The notes: generated by a model from the letters alone, not told the origin. 5,148 bases of DNA from Candidatus Omnitrophota bacterium (GCA_018818505.1 JAHIRR010000303.1:1-5148), one strand, 5' to 3'. Positions 1-5,148 are shown, counted from the stretch's first letter. Program-made: numbers and translations.

Positions 1-1
1 A

Positions 2-196
2 AAGCTGACCAAGGGCTCGCTTTCTCAGGGAGATACTATTGTTATAAAAGGCCACACCACTGAGTTTAAGGAAAAGATAGACTCTATGCAGCTGGACCGT
101 GCCCCGATTACAAGCGCTTCTGTAGGGCAGGAAGTAGGGCTTAAAGTGAAGGCCAGGACCAGAGAACATGACGCGGTCTATAAGTTGGTCGGATAG
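2..196 (+). CDS. EF-Tu domain 2-like small protein, C-terminal part
   Basis: This is the last 64 codons of a gene that begins before the window; the stop is TAG at 194-196. The translation contains IKGHTTEFKEKIDSMQLD, then a VGQEVGLKVKAR stretch, and ends in HDAVYKLVG. This matches the pattern of the short (about 80-90 residue) 'translation elongation factor-like' proteins of bacteria and archaea, which are essentially a stand-alone beta-barrel like domain 2 of EF-Tu. If so, only about 20 N-terminal residues are missing. The cellular role of that family is not well established; similar sequences sometimes sit next to U32-type peptidases, but no such neighbour is visible here. There is no terminator directly after the stop; the first hairpin with a T run lies about 130 bases downstream, beyond a new promoter. 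The family call is by recalled motif only. Confidence 0.72.
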   Translation, partial: KLTKGSLSQGDTIVIKGHTTEFKEKIDSMQLDRAPITSASVGQEVGLKVKARTREHDAVYKLVG

Positions 197-210
197 TAAT
201 ATTTTTTAAA

Positions 211-278
211 CGCAAATTCTCGCAAATCCAACGCGAATATTCGCGAATATCAGCGTTAGATTCGCGTTTATTCGCGTT
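211..278. repeat. CGCGAAT-type intergenic repeat island, ~10-bp period
   Basis: Short units beginning CGCAAAT or CGCGAAT start at 211, 221, 232 and 242, a spacing of 10-11 bases. Reverse-complement units (ATTCGCG) follow at 260 and 270, again 10 apart. The two halves form an imperfect inverted repeat: 230-248 can pair with 260-278 except for three central bases, around an 11-base loop. No start codon with a plausible reading frame covers the island, so it is non-coding. A related-looking repeat, with CGCGGAAATA units, lies at 4943-4994. It looks like a dispersed intergenic repeat; its function is unknown. Confidence 0.7.
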
Positions 279-295
279 AAAAGATAGAATTGGTA

Positions 296-323
296 TTGAA
301 TTTGTAAAAAACTGTGCTATACT
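296..323 (+). promoter_or_regulatory. Putative sigma70-type promoter with extended -10
   Basis: A -10 box TATACT lies at 318-323 and is preceded by TGC at 315-317, giving the extended -10 arrangement TGN-TATACT. A -35-like TTGAAT lies at 296-301, leaving a 16-base spacer. Expected initiation, about 7 bases past the -10, falls near 329-331, exactly where the 5' arm of the downstream hairpin begins (330). This promoter is well placed to drive the structured RNA at 330-413 and, by read-through, the gene cluster starting at 419. It is predicted from sequence only. Confidence 0.6.
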
Positions 324-329
324 TTTATT

Positions 330-413
330 GAAGCCGATAAAGTTATAAAGATGAGCCTGATAACAGGCAAAGCCGGATCGTCTATACGATCAATCTTTAT
401 CGGCTTCTTTTTT
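330..413 (+). ncRNA. Candidate structured small RNA or regulatory leader
   Basis: A perfect 13-bp stem, GAAGCCGATAAAG (330-342) with CTTTATCGGCTTC (395-407), encloses two further perfect hairpins: GCCTG-ATAA-CAGGC (355-368) and GATCGT-CTAT-ACGATC (376-391). The three helices make a three-way junction with an AAAGCCG joining segment (369-375), and the stem is followed by six Ts. The two hairpin loops can share three base pairs (AUA 360-362 with UAU 383-385). A promoter ends seven bases before position 330, so the whole unit reads as promoter, roughly 84-nt folded RNA, terminator. It could be a free small RNA or an attenuating leader for the gene at 419. I do not recognise a known riboswitch class. 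Confidence 0.5.
330..413 (+). terminator. Rho-independent terminator formed by the outer stem
   Basis: The 13-bp outer stem (330-342 with 395-407) is immediately followed by TTTTTT (408-413), the standard intrinsic-terminator arrangement on the plus strand. The reverse strand lacks a T run after the stem, so termination should be one-directional. The stem is only moderately GC-rich and its loop is large (52 nt, itself folded). Positions 345-352 (ATAAAGAT) can compete with 335-342 for the 3' arm (393-400), so termination may be conditional. Confidence 0.55.
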
Positions 414-418
414 ATTGT

Positions 419-2128
419 ATGATATCCTATTACAAAAAAAATGACATAGGTGTTATAGAGTTTAATGATCCTGATTCAGAGATGAATTTACTATCTAAAG
501 AAAATTTCAAGCAGCTCGGAGCCATCATAGATAGTATCGCGACCAATAAAGTCGAGCTTCGCGCATTGTTTTTTATAAGCAAGAAACAGAATATCTTTAT
601 TGCGGGCGCAGATATTAAAGAGCTTGCTGCCATGCGCACAGAAAAAGAGGTGCGTAGTTTTTGCCAAAACGGACAAAGGCTATTTAGAAAAATAGCCTCC
701 TTAAAGATGCCGACTTTTACTATAGTAGATGGCGCCTGTGTCGGAGGCGGAATGGAATTGGCGCTTTCTTGTGACCATGTGCTCGCTACTACAAATAAGA
801 GAGTGAAGATCGGGCTCCCAGAGGTAAAGTTAGGCATCTCGCCTGGTTTTGGCGGACCACATAGATTAAGAGAAAAGATAGGATCAAAGAAAGCAAACTC
901 TCTTATGGATAAAGGTGAGTTGGTTTCTGCAAAAGAGGCGAAAGAGCTGGGAATAATAGACAAGATCATTCCGGAGTCAAGAAAAGATGATTATGAAGGA
1001 CTATCAAAGCTGCCTGGTCAACTTCGTAAGTTGCCCTTTGGGCAACTTACGAAGTTGACCAGGTCTGAGGTCGAGGAGCGTGAAATAAAACTGGTGATTG
1101 ATAAGATCTTTAAGAAGCCAGCACAGAATGCTCTATCATCATATTTATTGGTTGATAAATATAAAGGCCGTGTACTGTTAAATCCTCCTCTAAAGCGCTG
1201 TTCAGTTATAGGCGCTGGCACGATGGGCAGGGGCATCGCTTATTTAATAAGCTTAAGGACAGGATCGTTAGTTGATATTACAGACACTGGTAAAGATATT
1301 TTAAAAAAGGCAAGCTCGCATGTAAAAAGCGTATACAGGAACGCAGTTACGAAGGGCATATTGTGCAACAGCGAAGCGAGATCATGCTTTAAGAAGATAA
1401 ACTTTGGGGACCCATTATCCAGAGATACTGATATAGTGATAGAATCTATAACAGAAGACGTGCTAAAGAAAAAGATATTGTTTGGCCAGATAGAGAAATC
1501 GTTACGCAAGGATTGCATAATAGCTACAAATACTTCATGTATTCCTATTGAGGAGATATCAAAGTCCCTGAGGAATGCCGAGCGCCTTATTGGTATGCAT
1601 TTTTTTAATCCAGCATATAAGATGAAGTTGGTAGAGGTTATTCCCACGAGATTTACAAGCAAAGAGGTTTTGGATTCGACCATAGGCTTTTTACGCAGCC
1701 TCAAAAGGATACCTCTTGTGGTCAAGGATAGCCCTGGATTTCTTGTAAATCGCATGGTCCTGCCGTATCTAAATAAAGCCCTTTTTATGCTGAAAAAGGG
1801 TTTTAAGGCAGAGGAGATCGAGAATGCAATGTTGGATTTTGGCATGCCAATGGGCCCCTTGCGCCTCTTAGAAGAGATCGGCCATGATGTGGCATATAAG
1901 GCCAGCAAGATACTCGAAGATAGCTTTGGGAGTAGGATGAATGTTCGAGGCCGAACCTCGAACATTAAGTGTTCGAGGCCGAACCTCGAACAACGCTTGT
2001 TGCAACCTATAAGGAGAGAGGCTGAGTTGTGTTTGAAGGAAGGGATCGTAGATAGCCGCGAGGTTATTGATCTGGCATTATTGTTAGGCATAGGGTTTCC
2101 AAGATCCAGGAGGATATGGGAGATATGA
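419..2128 (+). CDS. Enoyl-CoA hydratase / 3-hydroxyacyl-CoA dehydrogenase, compact FadB/FadJ type
   Basis: This 569-residue protein should hydrate 2-enoyl-CoA and oxidise L-3-hydroxyacyl-CoA with NAD, the two middle steps of fatty acid beta-oxidation, in the cytoplasm. Residues 1-185 are a crotonase domain with the oxyanion segment IAGADIKE (61-68) and both catalytic glutamates in place: E113 in GGGMEL and E135 in GLPEVKLGI. Residues about 259-440 are the NAD-binding domain with GAGTMG (265-270) and the catalytic pair H394/E406 in HFFNPAYKMKLVE; the C-terminal part begins at PGFLVNRM (439-446). It is much shorter than E. coli FadB/FadJ (over 700 residues). The linker is short, the segment between the two C-terminal helical repeats is replaced by a palindromic insertion, and the protein stops at RRIWEI where relatives read RGG and continue. 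No Shine-Dalgarno precedes ATG 419, but no other in-frame start exists back to the stop at 338-340, and the first beta strand needs this start. No thiolase gene is visible. The hydratase/dehydrogenase family is clear; whether FadB, FadJ or another subgroup is not. Confidence 0.9.
   Translation: MISYYKKNDIGVIEFNDPDSEMNLLSKENFKQLGAIIDSIATNKVELRALFFISKKQNIFIAGADIKELAAMRTEKEVRSFCQNGQRLFRKIASLKMPTFTIVDGACVGGGMELALSCDHVLATTNKRVKIGLPEVKLGISPGFGGPHRLREKIGSKKANSLMDKGELVSAKEAKELGIIDKIIPESRKDDYEGLSKLPGQLRKLPFGQLTKLTRSEVEEREIKLVIDKIFKKPAQNALSSYLLVDKYKGRVLLNPPLKRCSVIGAGTMGRGIAYLISLRTGSLVDITDTGKDILKKASSHVKSVYRNAVTKGILCNSEARSCFKKINFGDPLSRDTDIVIESITEDVLKKKILFGQIEKSLRKDCIIATNTSCIPIEEISKSLRNAERLIGMHFFNPAYKMKLVEVIPTRFTSKEVLDSTIGFLRSLKRIPLVVKDSPGFLVNRMVLPYLNKALFMLKKGFKAEEIENAMLDFGMPMGPLRLLEEIGHDVAYKASKILEDSFGSRMNVRGRTSNIKCSRPNLEQRLLQPIRREAELCLKEGIVDSREVIDLALLLGIGFPRSRRIWEI
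1013..1063. repeat. 51-bp perfect palindrome inserted in frame
   Basis: A 24-base arm (1013-1036) is perfectly complementary to 1040-1063 around a TTT loop. Each arm contains its own smaller inverted repeat (AACTT-CGT-AAGTT at 1020-1032, mirrored at 1044-1056). The element is exactly 17 codons, begins at a codon boundary and encodes PGQLRKLPFGQLTKLTR (residues 199-215), in the linker between the hydratase and dehydrogenase domains. A mobile palindromic element that landed in frame in a tolerant site would look like this. Rickettsia palindromic elements are the best-known precedent, but no sequence relation is claimed. Confidence 0.85.
1940..2001. repeat. Two tandem copies of a 23-bp palindrome inside the dehydrogenase gene
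   Basis: The same 23-base sequence occurs at 1942-1964 and 1970-1992, separated by TTAAG. Each copy is a hairpin with TGTTCGAGG and CCTCGAACA arms around CCGAA; the first extends to 11 bp (1940-1950 with 1956-1966). A third small palindrome, AACAA-CGC-TTGTT, overlaps the end (1989-2001). The 28-base period is not a multiple of three, so the copies are translated in different frames, as NVRGRTSN and CSRPNLEQ. The DNA, not the peptide, is therefore what is repeated. It sits between the two C-terminal helical domains, where FadB-type proteins normally have a longer segment. Confidence 0.85.
2108..2113 (+). promoter_or_regulatory. Shine-Dalgarno AGGAGG that decides the next start
   Basis: AGGAGG ends two bases before ATG 2116, too close for efficient initiation, and 11 bases before ATG 2125, which also forms an ATGA overlap with the upstream stop. 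ATG 2125 is therefore preferred. The same bases encode the Arg-Arg that replaces the usual Gly-Gly of the upstream enzyme's terminal motif. Confidence 0.65.
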
Positions 2129-3624
2129 CAGACAGCAGCAAGGTGATAGCAGTATACAGTACTACACATAGAGAGGCGAAGACGTGGTATGCGATAAACC
2201 TTGCAACAGCGCTTGCCCTGATCACAAAAGGCAAGGTTTTATTTATTGATCTGGCAAGCACGCTGGAATATAAAATAAGCAGTGATGTGAAAATAGAGTG
2301 TCTAAAGCAGAACCGCATTAAAGAACGCCAGATCGAAAACATAAAAAAGGACTATCTCTATACTATAATTAATGCCTCAGGCGAGGCAGACGAGTCCATA
2401 TACAGGATATTTACAGGTGTTGATGCTGTGCATTTTTTTGTTGATTCGACTAAGGATGATCTTGGGGCTGCTCATGGATTTTTAGAGGATTTACTCGAGA
2501 AAGGACTTGAGTCAATACACTCCAAGACAAGCGTTATTGTAAATAGGCTGAATATATTTGATAAATTTTCAAAAGAGGAAATGGCGTGGTTAATCAAGAG
2601 AGATATCTCAGCTATTGTTCCTGAGCCAGGTATTATGGATGCAGCGCTGGACTCAAGTGGGACACCTCTTGTTTTAAAATCCAAAGATTCTTCTTATTCA
2701 AAAGCGATCTTGCGCATTGCAAAGAAAGAGTCAGGCAAGTTACTGGGCCTTGCCCTGGGAAGTGGGGCTGCGTTTGGGCTTGCGCATATAGGAGTTTTGA
2801 AGGTGCTGGAGGATAGGCGTATAATTATAGATGTTGTGTCAGGTTCGAGCATAGGCGCGCTTATAGCAGGTATGTACGGTCTTGGTTTTTCTGCAGACAA
2901 GATAAAAGGAGTAGCAAAAAAACTAAGAAGTAAACTAAAGATCCTGAGGCTGATGGATTTTACATTGCCTATATCAGGTATCCTGGCTGGAAAAAGGATG
3001 AAGATGTTCTTAGGGAAGATTTTTGAGGAAAAAACATTTGAAGATCTGGAAATACCTGTTAAGATAATGGTATACGACCTGGCAAACAGAGAGACGCTTG
3101 TGATAGAGAAGGGCTTGCTTGCGGACGCGGTTTATATGAGTATAGCAGTGCCAGGCATATTTAAACCCAAGATAGAAAAGGAAAGAATGATCATCGATGG
3201 CGGGGTTTCAGATCCTGTGCCTGTAGATATATTGTTAAGGCAAGGCGTGAAAAAGATAATAGCCGTGAATGTCTTGCCAGGCCCTAAAGACATACATGAA
3301 AAGAACATGCTTTTAAAAAAGAGGAATAGCGAAGAAAGGAATCTCATGCTTACAGCCCCTTTTAACGTAAGGATAGGCTTATCTATAATGAAACATTTAA
3401 GAAGGATTTTTACGCCTAATATATTTGATGTTATCATGACGACCATGCAGTCTATGGAATATATGCTGGGAGAGAATAGCTGCAGGAAAGCAGATGTTGT
3501 CCTGCGCCCTGTGCTTTCATTTGCTAACTCGACTGATTTTCATCTTGCAAATGATTTTATTAAAAGGGGCGAAGAAGACGCGCTTTCTCATGCTGAGGAG
3601 ATAGCAAGATTAGCGGAGGCCTAA
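2125..3624 (+). CDS. Degenerate ParA/MinD-like domain fused to a patatin-like phospholipase
   Basis: This 499-residue protein (502 if ATG 2116 is used; numbering here is from 2125) should hydrolyse acyl esters of lipids. Residues about 205-395 form a patatin/RssA-type hydrolase. It has the oxyanion segment LALGSGAAFGLAHIGVLKVLE from about 208, the nucleophile elbow GSSIG with S242, and the catalytic aspartate D358 in IDGGVSDPVPVD. The usual Arg of the GGGARG-type segment is Phe (F217). The tail PNIFDVIMTTMQSMEYML and ADVVLRP is also typical of the family. Residues about 4-195 follow the ParA/MinD/CpaE pattern (VIAVYST start, INLATALAL helix, KVLFIDLA strand, TSVIVNRLN, GTPLVLKSKDSSYSKAI end). 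However, the Walker A is THREAKTW instead of KGGVGKTT and the Walker B aspartate is Asn (IINAS), so ATP hydrolysis is unlikely. No signal peptide or membrane helix is seen. It overlaps the upstream gene by ATGA and the downstream kinase by one base, suggesting translational coupling. Substrate unknown. Confidence 0.85.
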   Translation: MTDSSKVIAVYSTTHREAKTWYAINLATALALITKGKVLFIDLASTLEYKISSDVKIECLKQNRIKERQIENIKKDYLYTIINASGEADESIYRIFTGVDAVHFFVDSTKDDLGAAHGFLEDLLEKGLESIHSKTSVIVNRLNIFDKFSKEEMAWLIKRDISAIVPEPGIMDAALDSSGTPLVLKSKDSSYSKAILRIAKKESGKLLGLALGSGAAFGLAHIGVLKVLEDRRIIIDVVSGSSIGALIAGMYGLGFSADKIKGVAKKLRSKLKILRLMDFTLPISGILAGKRMKMFLGKIFEEKTFEDLEIPVKIMVYDLANRETLVIEKGLLADAVYMSIAVPGIFKPKIEKERMIIDGGVSDPVPVDILLRQGVKKIIAVNVLPGPKDIHEKNMLLKKRNSEERNLMLTAPFNVRIGLSIMKHLRRIFTPNIFDVIMTTMQSMEYMLGENSCRKADVVLRPVLSFANSTDFHLANDFIKRGEEDALSHAEEIARLAEA

Positions 3625-4772
3625 TGGAAGATACGACGATAAAAATATTAATAATAGAATTTAGTTCACAAAATATATTAAAGATAAAAGAGGCCCTTTC
3701 TAAGCCGTCCAGCGTTTCATACGAGTTATTGTGGTTACAAAAAGAAGAGAATCTGCTCAAAAAGGTCGACGAAGAGAAGTTTAATGTCATACTCCTTTCT
3801 TATAATTTACCTGGCGCGAATGGTCTTGAAATACTCGCTGATTTACAATATAAAGACCTGCATGGCCCTGTTATAATGATGGCAGACAGGGGTGATGAAG
3901 AATTTGCCACGCTGGCAATGAGAGAGGGCGCGTATGACTATGTAATCCGGGAAAAAGGATTTGAAAAGGGCCTGAGCATCGTGATTCATAATGCATTAAG
4001 GGCGTTTGAGGCGCAGAAGGAAAAAGAGCGGCTGCAGAAAGAGATCGCTGCTAAGAACATTGAGCTGGAGGCTGCGAATAGAAAGCTGAAGGAGTTGGAT
4101 AGGATCAAATCTGACTTTGTTGCAAATGTCGCGCATGAATTCAGGACACCTCTTACAATTATAAAAGGCAATACGGATTTGGTTATTAAGGGAGGGCTTG
4201 GCGAAGTGACCCCAGAGCAAAAGGATATGCTTGGCGGCGCTGTAAACGTGGCAAACAGACTCGCCAGGCTTGTAAATGATCTGCTGGATATATCAAAGAT
4301 AGAGTCAGGCAAGATGAAGCTAAAAAAAGAGAGCCTTAATATAAATAAGATAATAGAAGAGAACCTGACTGTCTTTAGTAAGATAATGAAAGACAAAAAG
4401 CAGGCCATTAACAAGGATCTTGCAAAGGATATGCCTGATATAAACGCTGACATAGATAAAACAACACAGGTATTTATCAATCTTTTAAGCAATGCCATAA
4501 AGTACAGTTCTGAGGGGGGCAAGATAACAATAAAAAGTACTAACCTTGAGAAGGAGATAATGGTGGAGATCTCTGATACAGGCGAGGGCATAGCCCCCGA
4601 GAACATAGACACAGTATTTGATAAGTTTGCAAGGGTAACTGCTGAAAAAAAAGAAGGTACAGGCCTGGGATTACCCATAGCAAAGGATATAGTTACGCTT
4701 CACAATGGAAGAATGTGGGTCAAGAGCGAATTAGGCAAGGGCAGTCAATTTTATTTTACATTACCAAAGTAG
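3624..4772 (+). CDS. Histidine kinase with N-terminal degenerate receiver domain
   Basis: This 382-residue protein appears to be a cytosolic sensor kinase; no transmembrane segment is visible. Residues 1-125 have the receiver (CheY-like) fold pattern, but the acidic pair is EF (12-13), the phospho-acceptor Asp is Ser (S59 in VILLSYNLPG), and the switch Thr/Ser is Ala (MMAD, 85-88), so it should not be phosphorylated. A charged helix (about 126-163) leads to the HisKA domain with H171 in VAHEFRTPL. The ATPase domain is complete: N-box NLLSNAIKYS (286-295), DTGEGI (318-323) and GTGLGL (345-350), ending with the GSQFYFTLP strand. Kinase activity is therefore expected. The start ATG shares its A with the upstream TAA stop (TAATG) and has GGAGG at 3615-3619, four bases away. 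No cognate response regulator is present in the window. The signal is unknown; the patatin fusion just upstream is a candidate partner. Confidence 0.92.
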   Translation: MEDTTIKILIIEFSSQNILKIKEALSKPSSVSYELLWLQKEENLLKKVDEEKFNVILLSYNLPGANGLEILADLQYKDLHGPVIMMADRGDEEFATLAMREGAYDYVIREKGFEKGLSIVIHNALRAFEAQKEKERLQKEIAAKNIELEAANRKLKELDRIKSDFVANVAHEFRTPLTIIKGNTDLVIKGGLGEVTPEQKDMLGGAVNVANRLARLVNDLLDISKIESGKMKLKKESLNINKIIEENLTVFSKIMKDKKQAINKDLAKDMPDINADIDKTTQVFINLLSNAIKYSSEGGKITIKSTNLEKEIMVEISDTGEGIAPENIDTVFDKFARVTAEKKEGTGLGLPIAKDIVTLHNGRMWVKSELGKGSQFYFTLPK

Positions 4773-4785
4773 ACAGGAGACACAC

Positions 4786-4929
4786 ATGAAATCTTTTATT
4801 TGGACAGTGTTGATATTGATGTTAATTTCCAGTATAGCTGGATGTGAGCACCCTCGGGCGCGGGCAGAGCGCATAGGTGATGACATTGATTGGATACTTC
4901 TTGACGGTGACCCGGACGTGGATAAATAG
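4786..4929 (+). CDS. Small predicted lipoprotein, 47 residues
   Basis: ATG 4786 has a good ribosome site, AGGAGA at 4775-4780, five bases upstream, and lies 13 bases after the kinase stop. The protein starts MKSFIW, has a hydrophobic stretch (residues 5-18) and the lipobox IAGC with C20, so it should be exported, cut before C20 and lipid-anchored. The mature part is only 28 residues: an Arg-rich segment (HPRARAER) and an acidic end ([17 protein letters not shown]). I recognise no family. Position and ribosome site suggest it is co-transcribed with the kinase. Being so short it is easily missed; a chance ORF is possible, but lipobox, ribosome site and spacing together make a real gene likely. 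Confidence 0.72.
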   Translation: MKSFIWTVLILMLISSIAGCEHPRARAERIGDDIDWILLDGDPDVDK

Positions 4930-4942
4930 CATGTTATGTAAT

Positions 4943-4994
4943 CGCGGAAATACGCGGAAGCTGGCCTTCGGCCAGACGCGGAAATACGCGGAAG
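4943..4994. repeat. Direct repeat flanking a hairpin, upstream of cysE
   Basis: The 18-base sequence CGCGGAAATACGCGGAAG occurs identically at 4943-4960 and 4977-4994, and each copy is itself two CGCGGAA units 10 bases apart. Between them is a perfect hairpin CTGGCC-TTC-GGCCAG (4961-4975). No T run follows, so it is not an intrinsic terminator. It fills most of the 77-base gap before cysE and ends 12 bases before the start codon. The layout, with 10-base CGCG units, recalls the island at 211-278. Confidence 0.8.
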
Positions 4995-5006
4995 GTAGGA
5001 GAAAAT

Positions 5007-5148
5007 ATGTTTAGTAGGATCAGGGAAGACATAAAATCCGCTATGGAAAAAGATCCTGCGGCTAAGAGCGGGCTGGAGGTATTTTTATGCTATCCAGGCG
5101 TTCATGCCTTATGGTTCCACAGAATAGCGCACTTTTTTTACTCGCATA
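5007..5148 (+). CDS. cysE: Serine O-acetyltransferase, N-terminal part
   Basis: The first 47 codons of a gene that runs off the window. CysE transfers acetyl from acetyl-CoA to serine, giving O-acetylserine for cysteine synthesis in the cytoplasm. The visible part, [19 protein letters not shown] followed by [22 protein letters not shown], is the characteristic N-terminal helical region of the short (EpsC/CysE) bacterial form; the left-handed beta-helix with the active site lies beyond the edge. AGGAG at 4997-5001 sits five bases before ATG 5007. It is on the same strand as the preceding genes but separated by a repeat-filled gap, so it may or may not belong to the same operon. Confidence 0.88.
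   Translation, partial: MFSRIREDIKSAMEKDPAAKSGLEVFLCYPGVHALWFHRIAHFFYSH

Noticed and set aside
211..278. CRISPR array.
   Set aside because: Units are about 10 bases with no unique spacers, and orientation switches midway.
345..400. Possible class I cyclic-di-GMP riboswitch, because CAGGCAAAGCC (364-374) resembles the GCAAAGCC core and the element is a three-way junction.
   Set aside because: The two inner helices are only 5 and 6 bp, there is no GNRA tetraloop with matching receptor, and the rest of the conserved core is missing. A covariance search would settle it.
430..969. Minus-strand open frame of 179 codons opposite the hydratase domain.
   Set aside because: It lies antisense to a clearly conserved coding region; the protein shows no family pattern and no ribosome site. 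Other minus-strand frames at 1240-2169, 3132-3446 and 3986-4678 are rejected for the same reason.
1013..1063. Intrinsic terminator inside the gene.
   Set aside because: The palindrome has no T run after it and lies in frame inside an intact coding sequence.
2116..2124. ATG 2116 as the start of the patatin fusion.
   Set aside because: It is only two bases from AGGAGG; ATG 2125 has workable spacing and an ATGA overlap. The alternative adds just three residues and cannot be excluded.
2751..3240. Patatin as an anti-phage effector of the CBASS (CapV) type.
   Set aside because: No nucleotidyltransferase or other defence gene is adjacent; the neighbours are metabolic and signalling genes and the domain is of the general RssA type.

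Overview
The window is a plus-strand stretch from a moderately AT-rich bacterial genome. Gene content and style (a small EF-Tu-domain-2-like protein, a compact beta-oxidation enzyme, palindromic repeats inside and between genes, CGCGAAT-type intergenic repeats) suggest an uncultured lineage such as Candidatus Omnitrophota. That placement is an inference from recalled protein flavour, not a demonstrated match.

Layout. Bases 2-196 hold the 3' end of a small EF-Tu-domain-2-like protein. Bases 197-418 are intergenic. They carry a CGCGAAT repeat island with a period of about 10 bp (211-278), a good sigma70-type promoter with an extended -10 (296-323), and, starting about where transcription should begin, a compact structured RNA closed by a perfect 13-bp stem and ending in a T run (330-413). 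A bifunctional enoyl-CoA hydratase / 3-hydroxyacyl-CoA dehydrogenase (419-2128) starts only five bases after that T run. It carries two palindromic insertions in its coding sequence (1013-1063 and 1940-2001). Overlapping its stop codon is a fusion of a degenerate ParA/MinD-like ATPase domain with a patatin-like lipase (2125-3624). Overlapping that stop by one base is a histidine kinase with a degenerate receiver domain at its N terminus (3624-4772). A 47-residue predicted lipoprotein too short for most gene callers follows (4786-4929), then a direct repeat flanking a hairpin (4943-4994), and the 5' end of cysE, serine O-acetyltransferase (5007 to the window edge).

How the genes may work together. 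The first three complete genes overlap (4 nt and 1 nt) and the lipoprotein follows 13 nt later, so they look like one transcription unit with translational coupling. A patatin releases fatty acids from lipids, and the hydratase/dehydrogenase processes fatty acyl-CoA. A histidine kinase and a lipoprotein in the same unit suggest a lipid-turnover module with its own signalling. Two of the proteins carry signalling domains whose catalytic or phospho-acceptor residues are visibly lost (pseudo-ATPase, pseudo-receiver), so these may serve as binding or interaction modules. The arrangement could be a previously undescribed lipid-signalling cassette, but conservation in other genomes is the needed test. 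cysE is probably a separate function that simply follows.
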